Of a stretch of DNA of 53,880 nucleotides, positions 25,992 through 32,681 are shown one piece after another. The DNA lies in assembly GCA_025352885.1 (NCBI GenBank), contig JANXRZ010000175.1:1-53880 (forward strand). The letters run 5' to 3'. Positions within the stretch are counted from its first letter, which is position 1; every line of letters begins with the position of its first letter. The stretch is from Pseudomonadota bacterium (lineage in GTDB: Bacteria > Pseudomonadota > Gammaproteobacteria > Burkholderiales > SG8-39). Below the pieces are notes generated by a model. It saw only the letters and a program-made list of their open reading frames with translations. It did no database searches and was not told the DNA's origin. Made by a program: the position numbers and the translations under genes.

Positions 25992-26170
25992 TCCCACACG
26001 CTCGACCAGCCTCTTAGACCGACGGACCACCGATACCCGCATTCAGTGCAGCGGAATTGGTCTTTATCAATCGACTTCTGCCCCACTCGTAGAAGGCCGA
26101 CGTGCGGAACCTTGTTCTTAGATGCGCCGACGAGATCAACGCAATCGGGGCACGGAGGAGTGGTGAGCAT
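25988..26170 (-). CDS. Small zinc-ribbon protein, hypothetical
   Basis: 60 residues with two CxxC pairs, CPDC at residues 7-10 and CTEC at 41-44, the latter in FRCTECGYRWSV. That spacing forms a compact zinc ribbon, as in transposon-, phage- or transcription-related small proteins. The start ATG at 26170 has no strong Shine-Dalgarno. It overlaps the end of the PEP-CTERM gene by 4 bp on the opposite strand. The function is unknown; the cysteine spacing is the only real evidence. Confidence 0.5.
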   Translation of the reverse strand: MLTTPPCPDCVDLVGASKNKVPHVGLLRVGQKSIDKDQFRCTECGYRWSVGLRGWSSVWD

Positions 26171-26227
26171 TTTGGTCTGCCCTAACCTGTCTCGGTAGCT
26201 CGCCCGTTTCCCGCAAACGTGGCCATC

Positions 26228-26497
26228 TCAGAACCCGAACCGATTGAATACGAAATTTCCCACTGTGAGAAACACCGCTGCAACGCCCAGCGCAAAGAAC
26301 AGCGCGAACACGCTGAAGTCGGCTGGTACCGCGGCGACGGCAAGGAAGATCGGCGCGACGAACTCCCCGCCGAGGACTCCGCCCAGAAGGCCAATGACCA
26401 TCGACACGGCTAAGCCGCGCGGTTCATTGAACCTGAGGTAATGAATGCCGACCCAGCCGAGGGTCGCACCAGCCAACAGCCAGAGGGCAAGGTTCAT
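26228..26497 (-). CDS. Small inner-membrane protein, GlsB/YeaQ-like
   Basis: 89 residues with three hydrophobic segments: MNLALWLLAGATLGWVGIHY, VSMVIGLLGGVLGGEFVAPI and FALFFALGVAAVFLTVG. The glycine-rich middle segment and overall size resemble the transglycosylase-associated GlsB/YeaQ/YmgE proteins, which are stress-linked membrane proteins despite their name. The ATG at 26497 is chosen because upstream in-frame sequence is not membrane-like. The call rests on hydropathy and the GLLGGVLGG motif only. Confidence 0.65.
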   Translation of the reverse strand: MNLALWLLAGATLGWVGIHYLRFNEPRGLAVSMVIGLLGGVLGGEFVAPIFLAVAAVPADFSVFALFFALGVAAVFLTVGNFVFNRFGF

Positions 26498-26650
26498 TGC
26501 GTGCTCCAGGAAACGCGATACAACTGCATTCCAGGAGGACCGGGAGCCCTGACGGGCCAAGACTGGTGTGGGTGCGGTCCATGGACGAAGGCACCACCGG
26601 GTCACGCAATTCGAACGCGATGAGTCTACTCTCTATTTCAGGGGTGGAAT

Positions 26651-26669
26651 GTTCGCCGCGAAAGCTTAC
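26651..26669 (+). repeat. Left copy of an imperfect 19-bp direct repeat
   Basis: GTTCGCCGCGAAAGCTTAC matches the copy at 31964-31982 at 18 of 19 positions, in the same orientation. The two copies lie near the edges of the degenerate accessory stretch. Chance is not excluded at this length in a 54-kb window. Confidence 0.4.
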
Positions 26670-26674
26670 CCCGG

Positions 26675-27133
26675 CTACTGCGATTTCTTCCTGGCTTCGC
26701 TCACGATGTTCCGAAAACGTGCCAACGTTATCGAGTATCCCTTGGGCTTTTTAGGGGGGAAGTAGGAGACCGATGATTTTGCGATGTCTGCACGGTTGCT
26801 CTTTTCTGCGGGGTTTAAGTGCCGCCTATCAAGTTCGTCCATCAGGTGTGGCCATAGTTCATCGCCTGTGCAGTCCTGGAACTGCGCCCTTTTTGCCAAG
26901 TCCGCAACGATCTCGCCAATCGTCTCGCTTCTTCCGGTGGCGCTCTGTGCCTCTTTGCTTGCGCCCTCGTGCTCGGCTGACGCGGCCTTTCCAGTCGCCC
27001 TTACCGCGTCCGTGGGAATCTTGCCCGCTTGCTCTCGCGAGATTCTCTCCTTTGGACTTATGGCATCGACAGCCGCCTTGGCGGGCGCCGGTTTCTTCAG
27101 TTCTGACAGTCGCTTTTTCAGGTCTTTATTCAC
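26675..27133 (-). CDS. Lys/Ala-rich hypothetical protein downstream of a tRNA remnant
   Basis: 152 residues if the GTG at 27133 is the start; it has a good ribosome binding site (AAAGGGG) 5-11 nt upstream, and the only ATG further up would translate tRNA sequence. The N-terminal half is charged and alanine-rich (KDLKKRLSELKKPAPAKAAV); the second half has a helical ELWPHLMDELDRRHLNPAE and a basic end (FPPKKPKGYSITLARFRNIV). No domain is recognised. It lies directly beyond a tRNA-Arg 3' fragment and its terminator, the usual place for the first gene of an integrated element, so it is likely accessory DNA. Confidence 0.55.
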   Translation of the reverse strand: MNKDLKKRLSELKKPAPAKAAVDAISPKERISREQAGKIPTDAVRATGKAASAEHEGASKEAQSATGRSETIGEIVADLAKRAQFQDCTGDELWPHLMDELDRRHLNPAEKSNRADIAKSSVSYFPPKKPKGYSITLARFRNIVSEARKKSQ

Positions 27134-27170
27134 TTGTCCCCTTTCTAGGTTCGGGCCCCACCAGCCCACC

Positions 27171-27202
27171 AAACGAAAACGGCCTACCTTTCGGTAAGCC
27201 GT
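27171..27202 (-). terminator. Terminator behind the tRNA-Arg remnant
   Basis: On the minus strand, ACGGCTTACC pairs with GGTAGGCCGT (one G-T wobble) around the tetraloop GAAA, followed by TTTTCGTTT. It sits 10 bp past the tRNA CCA end, as expected for a tRNA terminator carried along with the 3' end of the gene. Confidence 0.75.
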
Positions 27203-27211
27203 CGCTGAAAC

Positions 27212-27256
27212 TGGCGCGCCCAGAGAGATTCGAACTCCCGACCCCTTGGTTCGTAG
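27212..27256 (-). tRNA. tRNA-Arg(ACG) 3'-half remnant, probable attachment site
   Basis: The minus strand reads from an anticodon loop CTACGAA (anticodon ACG) through the 3' anticodon strand CCAAG, the T arm GGGAGTTCGAATCTCTC, an acceptor TGGGCGC and encoded GCCA. The 5' half is missing: the bases before the loop do not pair with CCAAG and no D arm or 5' acceptor strand follows. It is therefore not a functional tRNA. Tyrosine-recombinase elements commonly enter tRNA genes at the anticodon loop and duplicate exactly this 3' segment, so this is best read as an att scar. No integrase is present in the window. Confidence 0.75.
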
Positions 27257-27422
27257 GAGTGAGCTTCCCAGCAAGCGCTTTTAATATCAAGCACCTGAGA
27301 CGCCTGCAGCGTTGCAATTTTAGTCTTAATTAACCTACGTCAGGCGAGATTTTGCACGATTTCCCTACGCCACTGCCCTCTAATTTGCCGAGTTAAGAGT
27401 TGCCGGCCCGACATGCCAATGA

Positions 27423-28367
27423 CTACTCGAGCGCGACCAAGTCGAGTCTTTTCATAAGAGCACGATCCGCCTGAGCCTCCGGATTTCCAGTCGTAAGCAG
27501 CTTCTCCCCATAGAAGATGGAGTTGGCGCCTGCGAAGTAGCAAAGCGCCTGAATGCCTTCGCCAAGTTCCGCCCGCCCCGCCGACAAGCGAACAAAGCTC
27601 TTGGGCATGGTGATTCTTGCTGCGGCAATCACGCGAACAAATTCGAAGGGGTCCAGTGACTCCGCCCCTTCCAACGGCGTGCCTTTCACTTGCACAAGGT
27701 TATTGATAGGCACGCTCTCCGGGTAAGGCGTCAGGCTGGCGAGTTGGGAAATCAGTCCGGCGCGATCCCGCCGCGACTCTCCCATACCCACAATACCGCC
27801 GCAGCAGACATTGATTCCCGCCGCACGCACTCGCCCCAGGGTTTCGAGGCGATCCTGGTAGACGCGCGTGGTGATGACCTGACCATAAAACTCGGGTGAC
27901 GTGTCGAGGTTATGGTTGTAGTAATCCAAGCCGGCCTCGCGAAGACACTCGGCCTGCCCTTCTTTGAGCATTCCCAAAGTTGCACAGGTCTGCAGCCCGA
28001 GCCCCTTCACGGAAGAGACCATTTCCGCAATTAGCTTTAGGTCTCTATCTTTCGGACTGCGCCACGCCGCGCCCATGCAAAAGCGAGTCGCCCCGTTCTG
28101 CTTCGCGATGCGTGCGGATTCGACAACAACTTCGAGCGCCTCGGTCCCCTCCTCAACGCCGGTTTCATAGCGTCGAGATTGTGGACAGTAAGCGCAATCC
28201 TCAGGACACCCGCCGGTCTTCACCGACAGCAGCGTTGACAGCTGGACAACATGTGGATCGAAATTCTCTCGGTGTACTCCATGAGCGCGATAAAGCAAAT
28301 CGTTAAAAGGCAATTCCATCAAGGCGGCAACCTGGTCTACCGACCATGCACATTCCTGAGCATTCAA
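27423..28367 (-). CDS. bioB: Biotin synthase
   Basis: 314 residues of a radical-SAM enzyme that inserts sulfur into dethiobiotin, the last step of biotin synthesis. The 4Fe-4S motif CxxxCxxC is C54-C58-C61 ([13 protein letters not shown]). The second-cluster region and core follow with [42 protein letters not shown] and [11 protein letters not shown], and the conserved RLSAGR near residue 260 supplies the Arg ligand of the 2Fe-2S cluster. Length is as usual for the family or slightly short. The frame is intact although its neighbours are damaged. No other bio genes are nearby, so it stands apart from the pathway, and it may be a relict or a second copy. Confidence 0.95.
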   Translation of the reverse strand: MNAQECAWSVDQVAALMELPFNDLLYRAHGVHRENFDPHVVQLSTLLSVKTGGCPEDCAYCPQSRRYETGVEEGTEALEVVVESARIAKQNGATRFCMGAAWRSPKDRDLKLIAEMVSSVKGLGLQTCATLGMLKEGQAECLREAGLDYYNHNLDTSPEFYGQVITTRVYQDRLETLGRVRAAGINVCCGGIVGMGESRRDRAGLISQLASLTPYPESVPINNLVQVKGTPLEGAESLDPFEFVRVIAAARITMPKSFVRLSAGRAELGEGIQALCYFAGANSIFYGEKLLTTGNPEAQADRALMKRLDLVALE

Positions 28368-28418
28368 GGGGTTCTCCTATTTCTGCGATTCGATAATCGA
28401 TAACCGGCTGTTCGTCTG

Positions 28419-29953
28419 TCAGACCATCCGTTCACGGCCAGCCCAGAACTTTGCTCGGATGTCTCGCTTGAGCACTTTGCCGACGCTGGACCTGGGAAGC
28501 TCGTTCCAGAACTCCACAGTCTTTGGCGACTTGACCGATCCCAGCCGGTCGCGACAGAAGGCTAGCATTTCTGCTTCCGTAGCGTTGCACTCAGCTCGGA
28601 GCTCGACGACGGCCTTCACAGCCTCACCCCAGTCTTGGTCTGGAACTCCAATGACGGTGCAATCCTGGACCGCGGGATGAGACCACAGCACCTGCTCCAC
28701 CTCGCCGGGATATACGTTGAAACCGCCGCTGATAATCAGGTCGCGCTTGCGATCCACAATGTAGAGGTACCCAGCATCTTCGAGGTAACCGATGTCGCCG
28801 GTGTGGCGCCATCCGTGCATCATCGCCTCGTTTGTTGCCGAGGGATTTTTGAAGTATCCGGGCGTGACCAGCGCTCCGCGTACTACGATCTCTCCTCGTT
28901 CGGTCGCGTGCAGAAATTTACCCTCATCGTCCATTATCGCGATGCTCGTTCCGTCGGTAGCCCGGCCCGCGGACGCCAGCCTCTGGAGGCTCGAAGCATC
29001 GTCGCCAACAAGGTGTTCCTGCGGGGAAAGATACGTACACATCAGCGGAATTTCCGCTTGGCCGAAGCACTGCGCCATCACCGGCCCGAAAACGTCGATC
29101 GCTTCGCGCAACTTGTCCACTGACATGGGCGCGGCGGGTATTCGAGCGACGAATAGTCGTGCCGGCGAATCGTGGGATGCGCAAGTAGGCGATAGATCAC
29201 CGTCGGCGGCAGGAACAGGTAGGTCACCCGCTCGCGCTCGATAACTTCCAGAATTTGGCCGAGATCCACCTTTTCCATGAGGATCTGGCGCGCCCCGTGT
29301 TTCATGAGTGGATACGCGATTGCACCGGCAGCGTGCGTGAAAGGCGCGACCACCAGGTGCACGGGTGGCTTGCGCGGGGGCATGCAAGTCTCGATCAGGC
29401 GATACATCTCCTCGAGGGCACGGTGCGTCTGCAACACGCCCTTGGGCCGGCCCGTGGTGCCGCCGGTCGACTTGATGATGGCGACTTCGTCCGGTCCTCG
29501 CCGCATATCGATGGTAGTGCCCGGATACCGCGCGCTCCAGGACCCCAGAGACGGCATTTCCGGCAAGTTTCGGTCAAGGCAAACGAACTCGCGCAAGCGC
29601 GGCGCCAGCTCGCGCAAGCGCGGTAGATGGGCCGCGAAGGAGGAGTGGAGGAATAGAAGTTCGCATTCCGCGAAGTCGAGGAACCATGCATTGTCATCCA
29701 CGCTGTCGCGCGCATTGAGCGGTACGTAGAGCGTGCCCGCACGAAAGGTGCCCAGCGCCGCGAGCAAGCCTTCCGTGCAGTTGGGGGAATATAGGCCGGC
29801 ATGGCCGCGTTCGCCGATCGCCGTGTGCAGGGCGTGAGCGATACGTTGCGTTGCGGACTTCACCTCGTCATACATGAGGCCCACGCGGCCATCTTCGATG
29901 CACGGCCGTTCGGGATAGCGGTCCGCTCCGACGTCGAACCAGTCAATGATCAT
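28419..29953 (-). pseudogene. Acyl-CoA synthetase (AMP-forming), frameshifted
   Basis: Two reading frames together encode a full class I adenylate-forming enzyme of about 510 residues. The first part (from 29953, MIIDWFDVGADRYPERPC) carries the P-loop KSTGGTTGRPKGVLQTH and ends in DYSSLEY near 29138; the second continues in another frame with IPAAPMSVDKLREAIDVFG, GWRHTGDIGYLEDAGYLY, DRKRDLIISGGFNVYP and RSSVGKVLKRDIR. The switch, apparently the loss of one base, falls at about 29136-29141. It would ligate a carboxylic acid to CoA if whole. The second part has an in-frame ATG at 29126, so a fragment could be made. A sequencing error cannot be excluded. Confidence 0.85.
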
Positions 29954-30190
29954 TTATTGCGCCGTCCATCCGCCGTCTACAACCAGCGAGGTTCCAGTAA
30001 CGAAACCCGACGCCCCGGAGGCAAGGAACACGGCCGGCCCGACGAGATCGGCGGGATGCCCAAAGCGACCAAGTGGCGTGCCCTCCTCGATACGGCGGCG
30101 TGTCTGTTCGGGGTGCTGACGCGTAAGCGGGGTATCGATGTAGCCCGGGGCAAGCGCGTTGACTCGGACGCCATGGGGCGCGTCTTCACA
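29954..30190 (-). pseudogene. SDR oxidoreductase, 5'-truncated C-terminal fragment
   Basis: The last 70 or so residues of a classical short-chain dehydrogenase: APHGVRVNALAPGYIDTPLT, GRFGHPADLVGPAVFLAS and the terminal VTGTSLVVDGGWTAQ. The cofactor site and catalytic Ser-Tyr-Lys region are absent. Similarity stops at about 30180-30190, where unrelated sequence begins. Its stop abuts the ATG of the ligase gene with no spacer, so the two were once one operon. The break marks a deletion or insertion junction. Confidence 0.8.
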
Positions 30191-30261
30191 AAAAAGCCCT
30201 GGCTGCGCTCGCCGCCGAGACAAGAGGCGGGTTGACGCCGGGAGAGGCGACGGATGCCTAA

Positions 30262-31038
30262 ATGCACCGGGTAAGGCGCCTTCGCGCGCTGAGGATCGCG
30301 CTGGAACGTAAGCTCCCTCTCCGATACAAGACTCCCCTCCCCGCGTGGGGACATTTCGTGTTCGTCGAAGCGCTTCCTGCGCATTGGGACGGAGTCAGTC
30401 AATGGCATCTTGAATGGCGGGATTTGGACACAGCGACATGCGGCCTGCCGAAGGCGCTTTGGTCGGGCCTTGATGGGATCACGGACAACGCAGCGCCCTT
30501 CGCCAAAAAAGTGAAAGCGCTCGCGAAAAAGGGCGTCAGCTGGGGCGGTTTCCTCGAAGCGTTCTACCGCAAGTATGACGATCCGATCGCGGCGGACGCG
30601 GTAGCCGCGGCGATGGCGGAGGTCGGGCAAGCGGTGCAGGCCGAAGTCGCCATTGCAGATCTTCCACCCTTTGGCTGGGCTGAAAATGACAAAGCGGAGA
30701 AAATGAACGACGCGTTACGCGAGGCCGCCGCTGCAGCCCGCTTGAACGCAGGCGACCCCGATCGCCATGTGCCTGCTCCACGCGCCCTGCGTATTCCCCA
30801 CCACTTCCTTGAGGATTTTGTGCGGCTGTGCGAGTCCTCCCGGCTTGAGGGCTATAAGGCTTCTCCGGGTAGGCCCCGGACAATCGATGCCGCTGCCGTG
30901 TGGAAGATCGCCAAGCCGTTGCGGACCCAAGGGTGGGGCAGCAAGAAGATCAAAATTCGTCTGGAAGAGCTAAAGATCAAGATCAGCGTCGAAGCAACGC
31001 GAAAGCTCATCAGGGAGATGGAATCAGGCGTACGGTGA
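30262..31038 (+). CDS. Unrecognised 258-aa protein with a C-terminal HTH-like segment
   Basis: The frame from the ATG at 30262 is open for 258 codons. The N-terminal part is rich in Trp and Lys (GVSQWHLEWRDLD, FAKKVKALAKKGVSWGGFLE), the middle is alanine-rich helix, and the C-terminal 60 residues (RPRTIDAAAVWKIAKPLRTQ, KKIKIRLEELKIKISVEATR) look like a helix-turn-helix of the sort found in site-specific recombinases. No catalytic motif is present and I do not recognise a family. It lies between an SDR truncation and an IS3 fragment and has its own terminator, so it is probably a mobile-element passenger. Confidence 0.55.
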   Translation: MHRVRRLRALRIALERKLPLRYKTPLPAWGHFVFVEALPAHWDGVSQWHLEWRDLDTATCGLPKALWSGLDGITDNAAPFAKKVKALAKKGVSWGGFLEAFYRKYDDPIAADAVAAAMAEVGQAVQAEVAIADLPPFGWAENDKAEKMNDALREAAAAARLNAGDPDRHVPAPRALRIPHHFLEDFVRLCESSRLEGYKASPGRPRTIDAAAVWKIAKPLRTQGWGSKKIKIRLEELKIKISVEATRKLIREMESGVR

Positions 31039-31066
31039 AGGCAGCTTAACCTGCCTTTGCTTTTGC
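31038..31066 (+). terminator. Terminator of the unrecognised 258-aa gene
   Basis: AAGGCAG pairs with CTGCCTT around the loop CTTAAC, followed by TGCTTTTGC. The stem begins at the last base of the stop codon at 31036-31038. Confidence 0.65.
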
Positions 31067-31274
31067 TCCGCGCGAGAGCCAACCGTTCCATGACGGTTCT
31101 CTTAGCCTTGAAAGTACCCAGCGCTTGTGAATTCAGATTCACGGACTGGACGAATTTTTCCGCCATGTTCACTGCATTGATTGGAAATGAATGGTGGTCA
31201 CTTTGCTCGATCAAGGCAGTGGTGACTGCCTGGAGGGACCTCTGAATTGTTTCGCGTGGTAACCATGTATCGCC

Positions 31275-31619
31275 CGTCAGGCCGAGCTGCTGAACATCAG
31301 CCGCGGGATGGCGTATTACCTGCCCCAGCCGGTCAGCCTGGCCGATCTGACGCTCATGCGCAGGATCGACGAACTGCATCTGGAGCACACGTTCATGGGC
31401 GCGCGCATGTTGCACGACCGACTGGCCCGGCAAGGCATCCGTGCCGGACGGCGTCTCATCCGAACGCTGATGCTGCGCATGGGCATCGAGGCTCTGGCTC
31501 CGCAGCCTGGAACGAGCAAGGCCACGCCGGGCCACAATGTCTACCCGTACCTGCTGCGCAAGCTGGCGATCACCCGTGCCAACCAGGTCTGGGCGCTGGA
31601 CACGACCTACATTCCCATG
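31275..31619 (+). mobile_element. IS3-family transposase (OrfB) fragment
   Basis: In frame from 31275: RQAELLNISRGMAYYLP, LMRRIDELHLEHTFMGARML, then RTLMLRMGIEAL and YPYLLRKLAITRANQVWALD ending TTYIPM. This is the HTH_21 region and the first strand of the DDE integrase core of an IS3-group OrfB, including the first catalytic Asp in WALDTTYIPM. The rest of the core with the other acidic residues is gone, and there is no OrfA or recognisable terminal repeat. The fragment is fused in frame to unrelated sequence at 31620. Confidence 0.82.
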
Positions 31620-31769
31620 CAGGTCGCCGTTCGCCTCGTGCAGGAAGCCGGCTTCGAGCCCGTCCCGGTTGGCGGCCTGGCACGCGCCAAGGACTTCGAC
31701 TGGGGGATGCCGATCTTTGGCAAGCCCGTCACGGCCGCCGAGGCCCGGGAGATCCTCGGCGTAAAGTAA
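31620..31769 (+). pseudogene. 3' remnant of an NADP oxidoreductase-like gene fused to the IS3 fragment
   Basis: The codons after the transposase fragment read VAVRLVQEAGFEPVPVGGLA, then RAKDFDWGMPIFGKPVTAAE and a stop. That pattern (R-L-V-x-x-A-G-F-x-P-V-x-x-G-x-L-A-x-A) is the end of F420/NADPH-type coenzyme-binding oxidoreductases as I recall them. Only about 49 codons remain, with the N-terminal Rossmann domain lost. The join is in frame, so a chimeric product could be translated, but it is most simply insertion or deletion debris. Confidence 0.5.
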
Positions 31770-31963
31770 GCGGGGTCTTGCGAGCGCCCAGTCAATGAGG
31801 GCAAGATCGGTCAACCGGGAGTGGGCCGAAAGCTGATCAAATATTGCGCTTATTTACCGGATGCCCTCGTCACTGGCATCCCACTATGCGGCGAGATACA
31901 GACTCATCGCTCCCCCTGTTGCTCGCCCTCTGCGCACTGCGTCAGCGTGATCCATGATCGTTC

Positions 31964-31982
31964 GTTCTCCGCGAAAGCTTAC
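31964..31982 (+). repeat. Right copy of an imperfect 19-bp direct repeat
   Basis: GTTCTCCGCGAAAGCTTAC, one mismatch from the copy at 26651-26669. It overlaps the 3' end of the DUF2933 gene, at the border between the damaged accessory stretch and the copper island. Confidence 0.4.
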
Positions 31983-32254
31983 TGGGTGCGCTTTTCGGCC
32001 GGACTGACTGTCGTGCTTGCGTCAGGCGATTGTGGGTTGGCTCCGGTGTCACCGTGTCCGCCATGACTTCCGTGCCCGTGTCCGAAGATATGCATCAGTG
32101 GGCATGCGAGCAGCAGCAAGTAAGGCAGGACTCCGAACACGTGCGTGCGGTGCTCGGTCAGAAGGAAGAAGCCCGCAATCAGCGTGAAGCCGATAAATGC
32201 CCAAGTCCGAAACGAGGGCGGCGAGAGTTTGTCGTCGCTATGGTCAAGCAGCAT
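31979..32254 (-). CDS. DUF2933 small membrane protein
   Basis: 91 residues: a short N-terminal tail, one or two membrane segments (TWAFIGFTLIAGFFLLTEH and VFGVLPYLLLLACPLMHIF), and then a His/Gly-rich run GHGHGSHGGHGD. This is the DUF2933 layout, common beside copper and silver resistance genes, where the His-rich end may bind metal. It follows the CopK-like gene by 19 bp on the same strand and is probably co-transcribed. The function is unproven in the family. Its 3' end coincides with the right direct repeat at the island border. Confidence 0.8.
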   Translation of the reverse strand: MLLDHSDDKLSPPSFRTWAFIGFTLIAGFFLLTEHRTHVFGVLPYLLLLACPLMHIFGHGHGSHGGHGDTGANPQSPDASTTVSPAEKRTQ

Positions 32255-32273
32255 GTTTCCTCCGGCAAACGGC

Positions 32274-32540
32274 TCAGTGACCCGGCTTGAGAGTGCCGTG
32301 CTCGGTAATCGTCTTCCAGACGGCGTTGTTCTTCATCATCAGCATGCTGCCGTCCTTGCCCATCATCATTTTTCCGTCTTTCATTTTTACCCGCTTGCCG
32401 GCGGCGTCGATGTGGACCATGGTTCCCGACTTTTCGACCATGATCTTGCCGCCGTCCTTCAGGTCGAATGTCTGCTCTTCAGCGCCGAATGCAGCGCCTG
32501 CTAAAGCCAGCATGAGGACGGGAAGTGTCAGTTTGCGCAT
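32274..32540 (-). CDS. CopK-like periplasmic copper-binding protein
   Basis: 88 residues with a signal peptide (MRKLTLPVLMLALAGAAFGA, cleaved near AEEQ). The mature part EEQTFDLKDGGKIMVEKSGT and Met-rich KMKDGKMMMGKDGSMLMMKN, ending NNAVWKTITEHG, has the T-x-D-L-K-D-G core, closely spaced methionines and late Trp of CopK from Cupriavidus, a small beta-sandwich that binds Cu(I) through methionines. The ATG at 32540 is used because an upstream frame start is not signal-like. It is divergent from the ATP-grasp gene across a 141-bp spacer with a perfect FNR-type box. Confidence 0.78.
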   Translation of the reverse strand: MRKLTLPVLMLALAGAAFGAEEQTFDLKDGGKIMVEKSGTMVHIDAAGKRVKMKDGKMMMGKDGSMLMMKNNAVWKTITEHGTLKPGH

Positions 32541-32611
32541 TTCGGAGTTCCCTTTCGAATTGGATAATTGCGCTGTGTAACGCAATGGTGAGGGTGTGCC
32601 GAAGCAGGGTA

Positions 32612-32625
32612 TTGATATAGATCAA
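32612..32625. promoter_or_regulatory. FNR/ANR-type box between copK-like and ATP-grasp genes
   Basis: TTGATATAGATCAA is a perfect TTGAT-N4-ATCAA site. Centred at 32618.5, a class II position (-41.5) would place the plus-strand start near 32660, 22 bp before the GTG at 32682, and the minus-strand start near 32577, 37 bp before the CopK-like ATG. Either direction is possible; oxygen-responsive control is inferred. Confidence 0.65.
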
Positions 32626-32681
32626 TTGGGAGAAGTTTGTTCGTCCCCACGTGTATTGGAACCGCACCTGAGCGTATCCTC

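Noticed and set aside
27134..27274. An N-terminal extension of the Lys/Ala-rich protein containing GSGVRISLGAP
   Set aside because: This peptide is the translation of the tRNA T-arm and acceptor in the wrong sense; it appears widely as an annotation artefact. The GTG at 27133 has its own ribosome site.
31770..31963. Possible gene or IS end between the chimera and DUF2933
   Set aside because: Only short frames without motifs and a weak GGATGCC/GGCATCC hairpin; nothing to support a feature.
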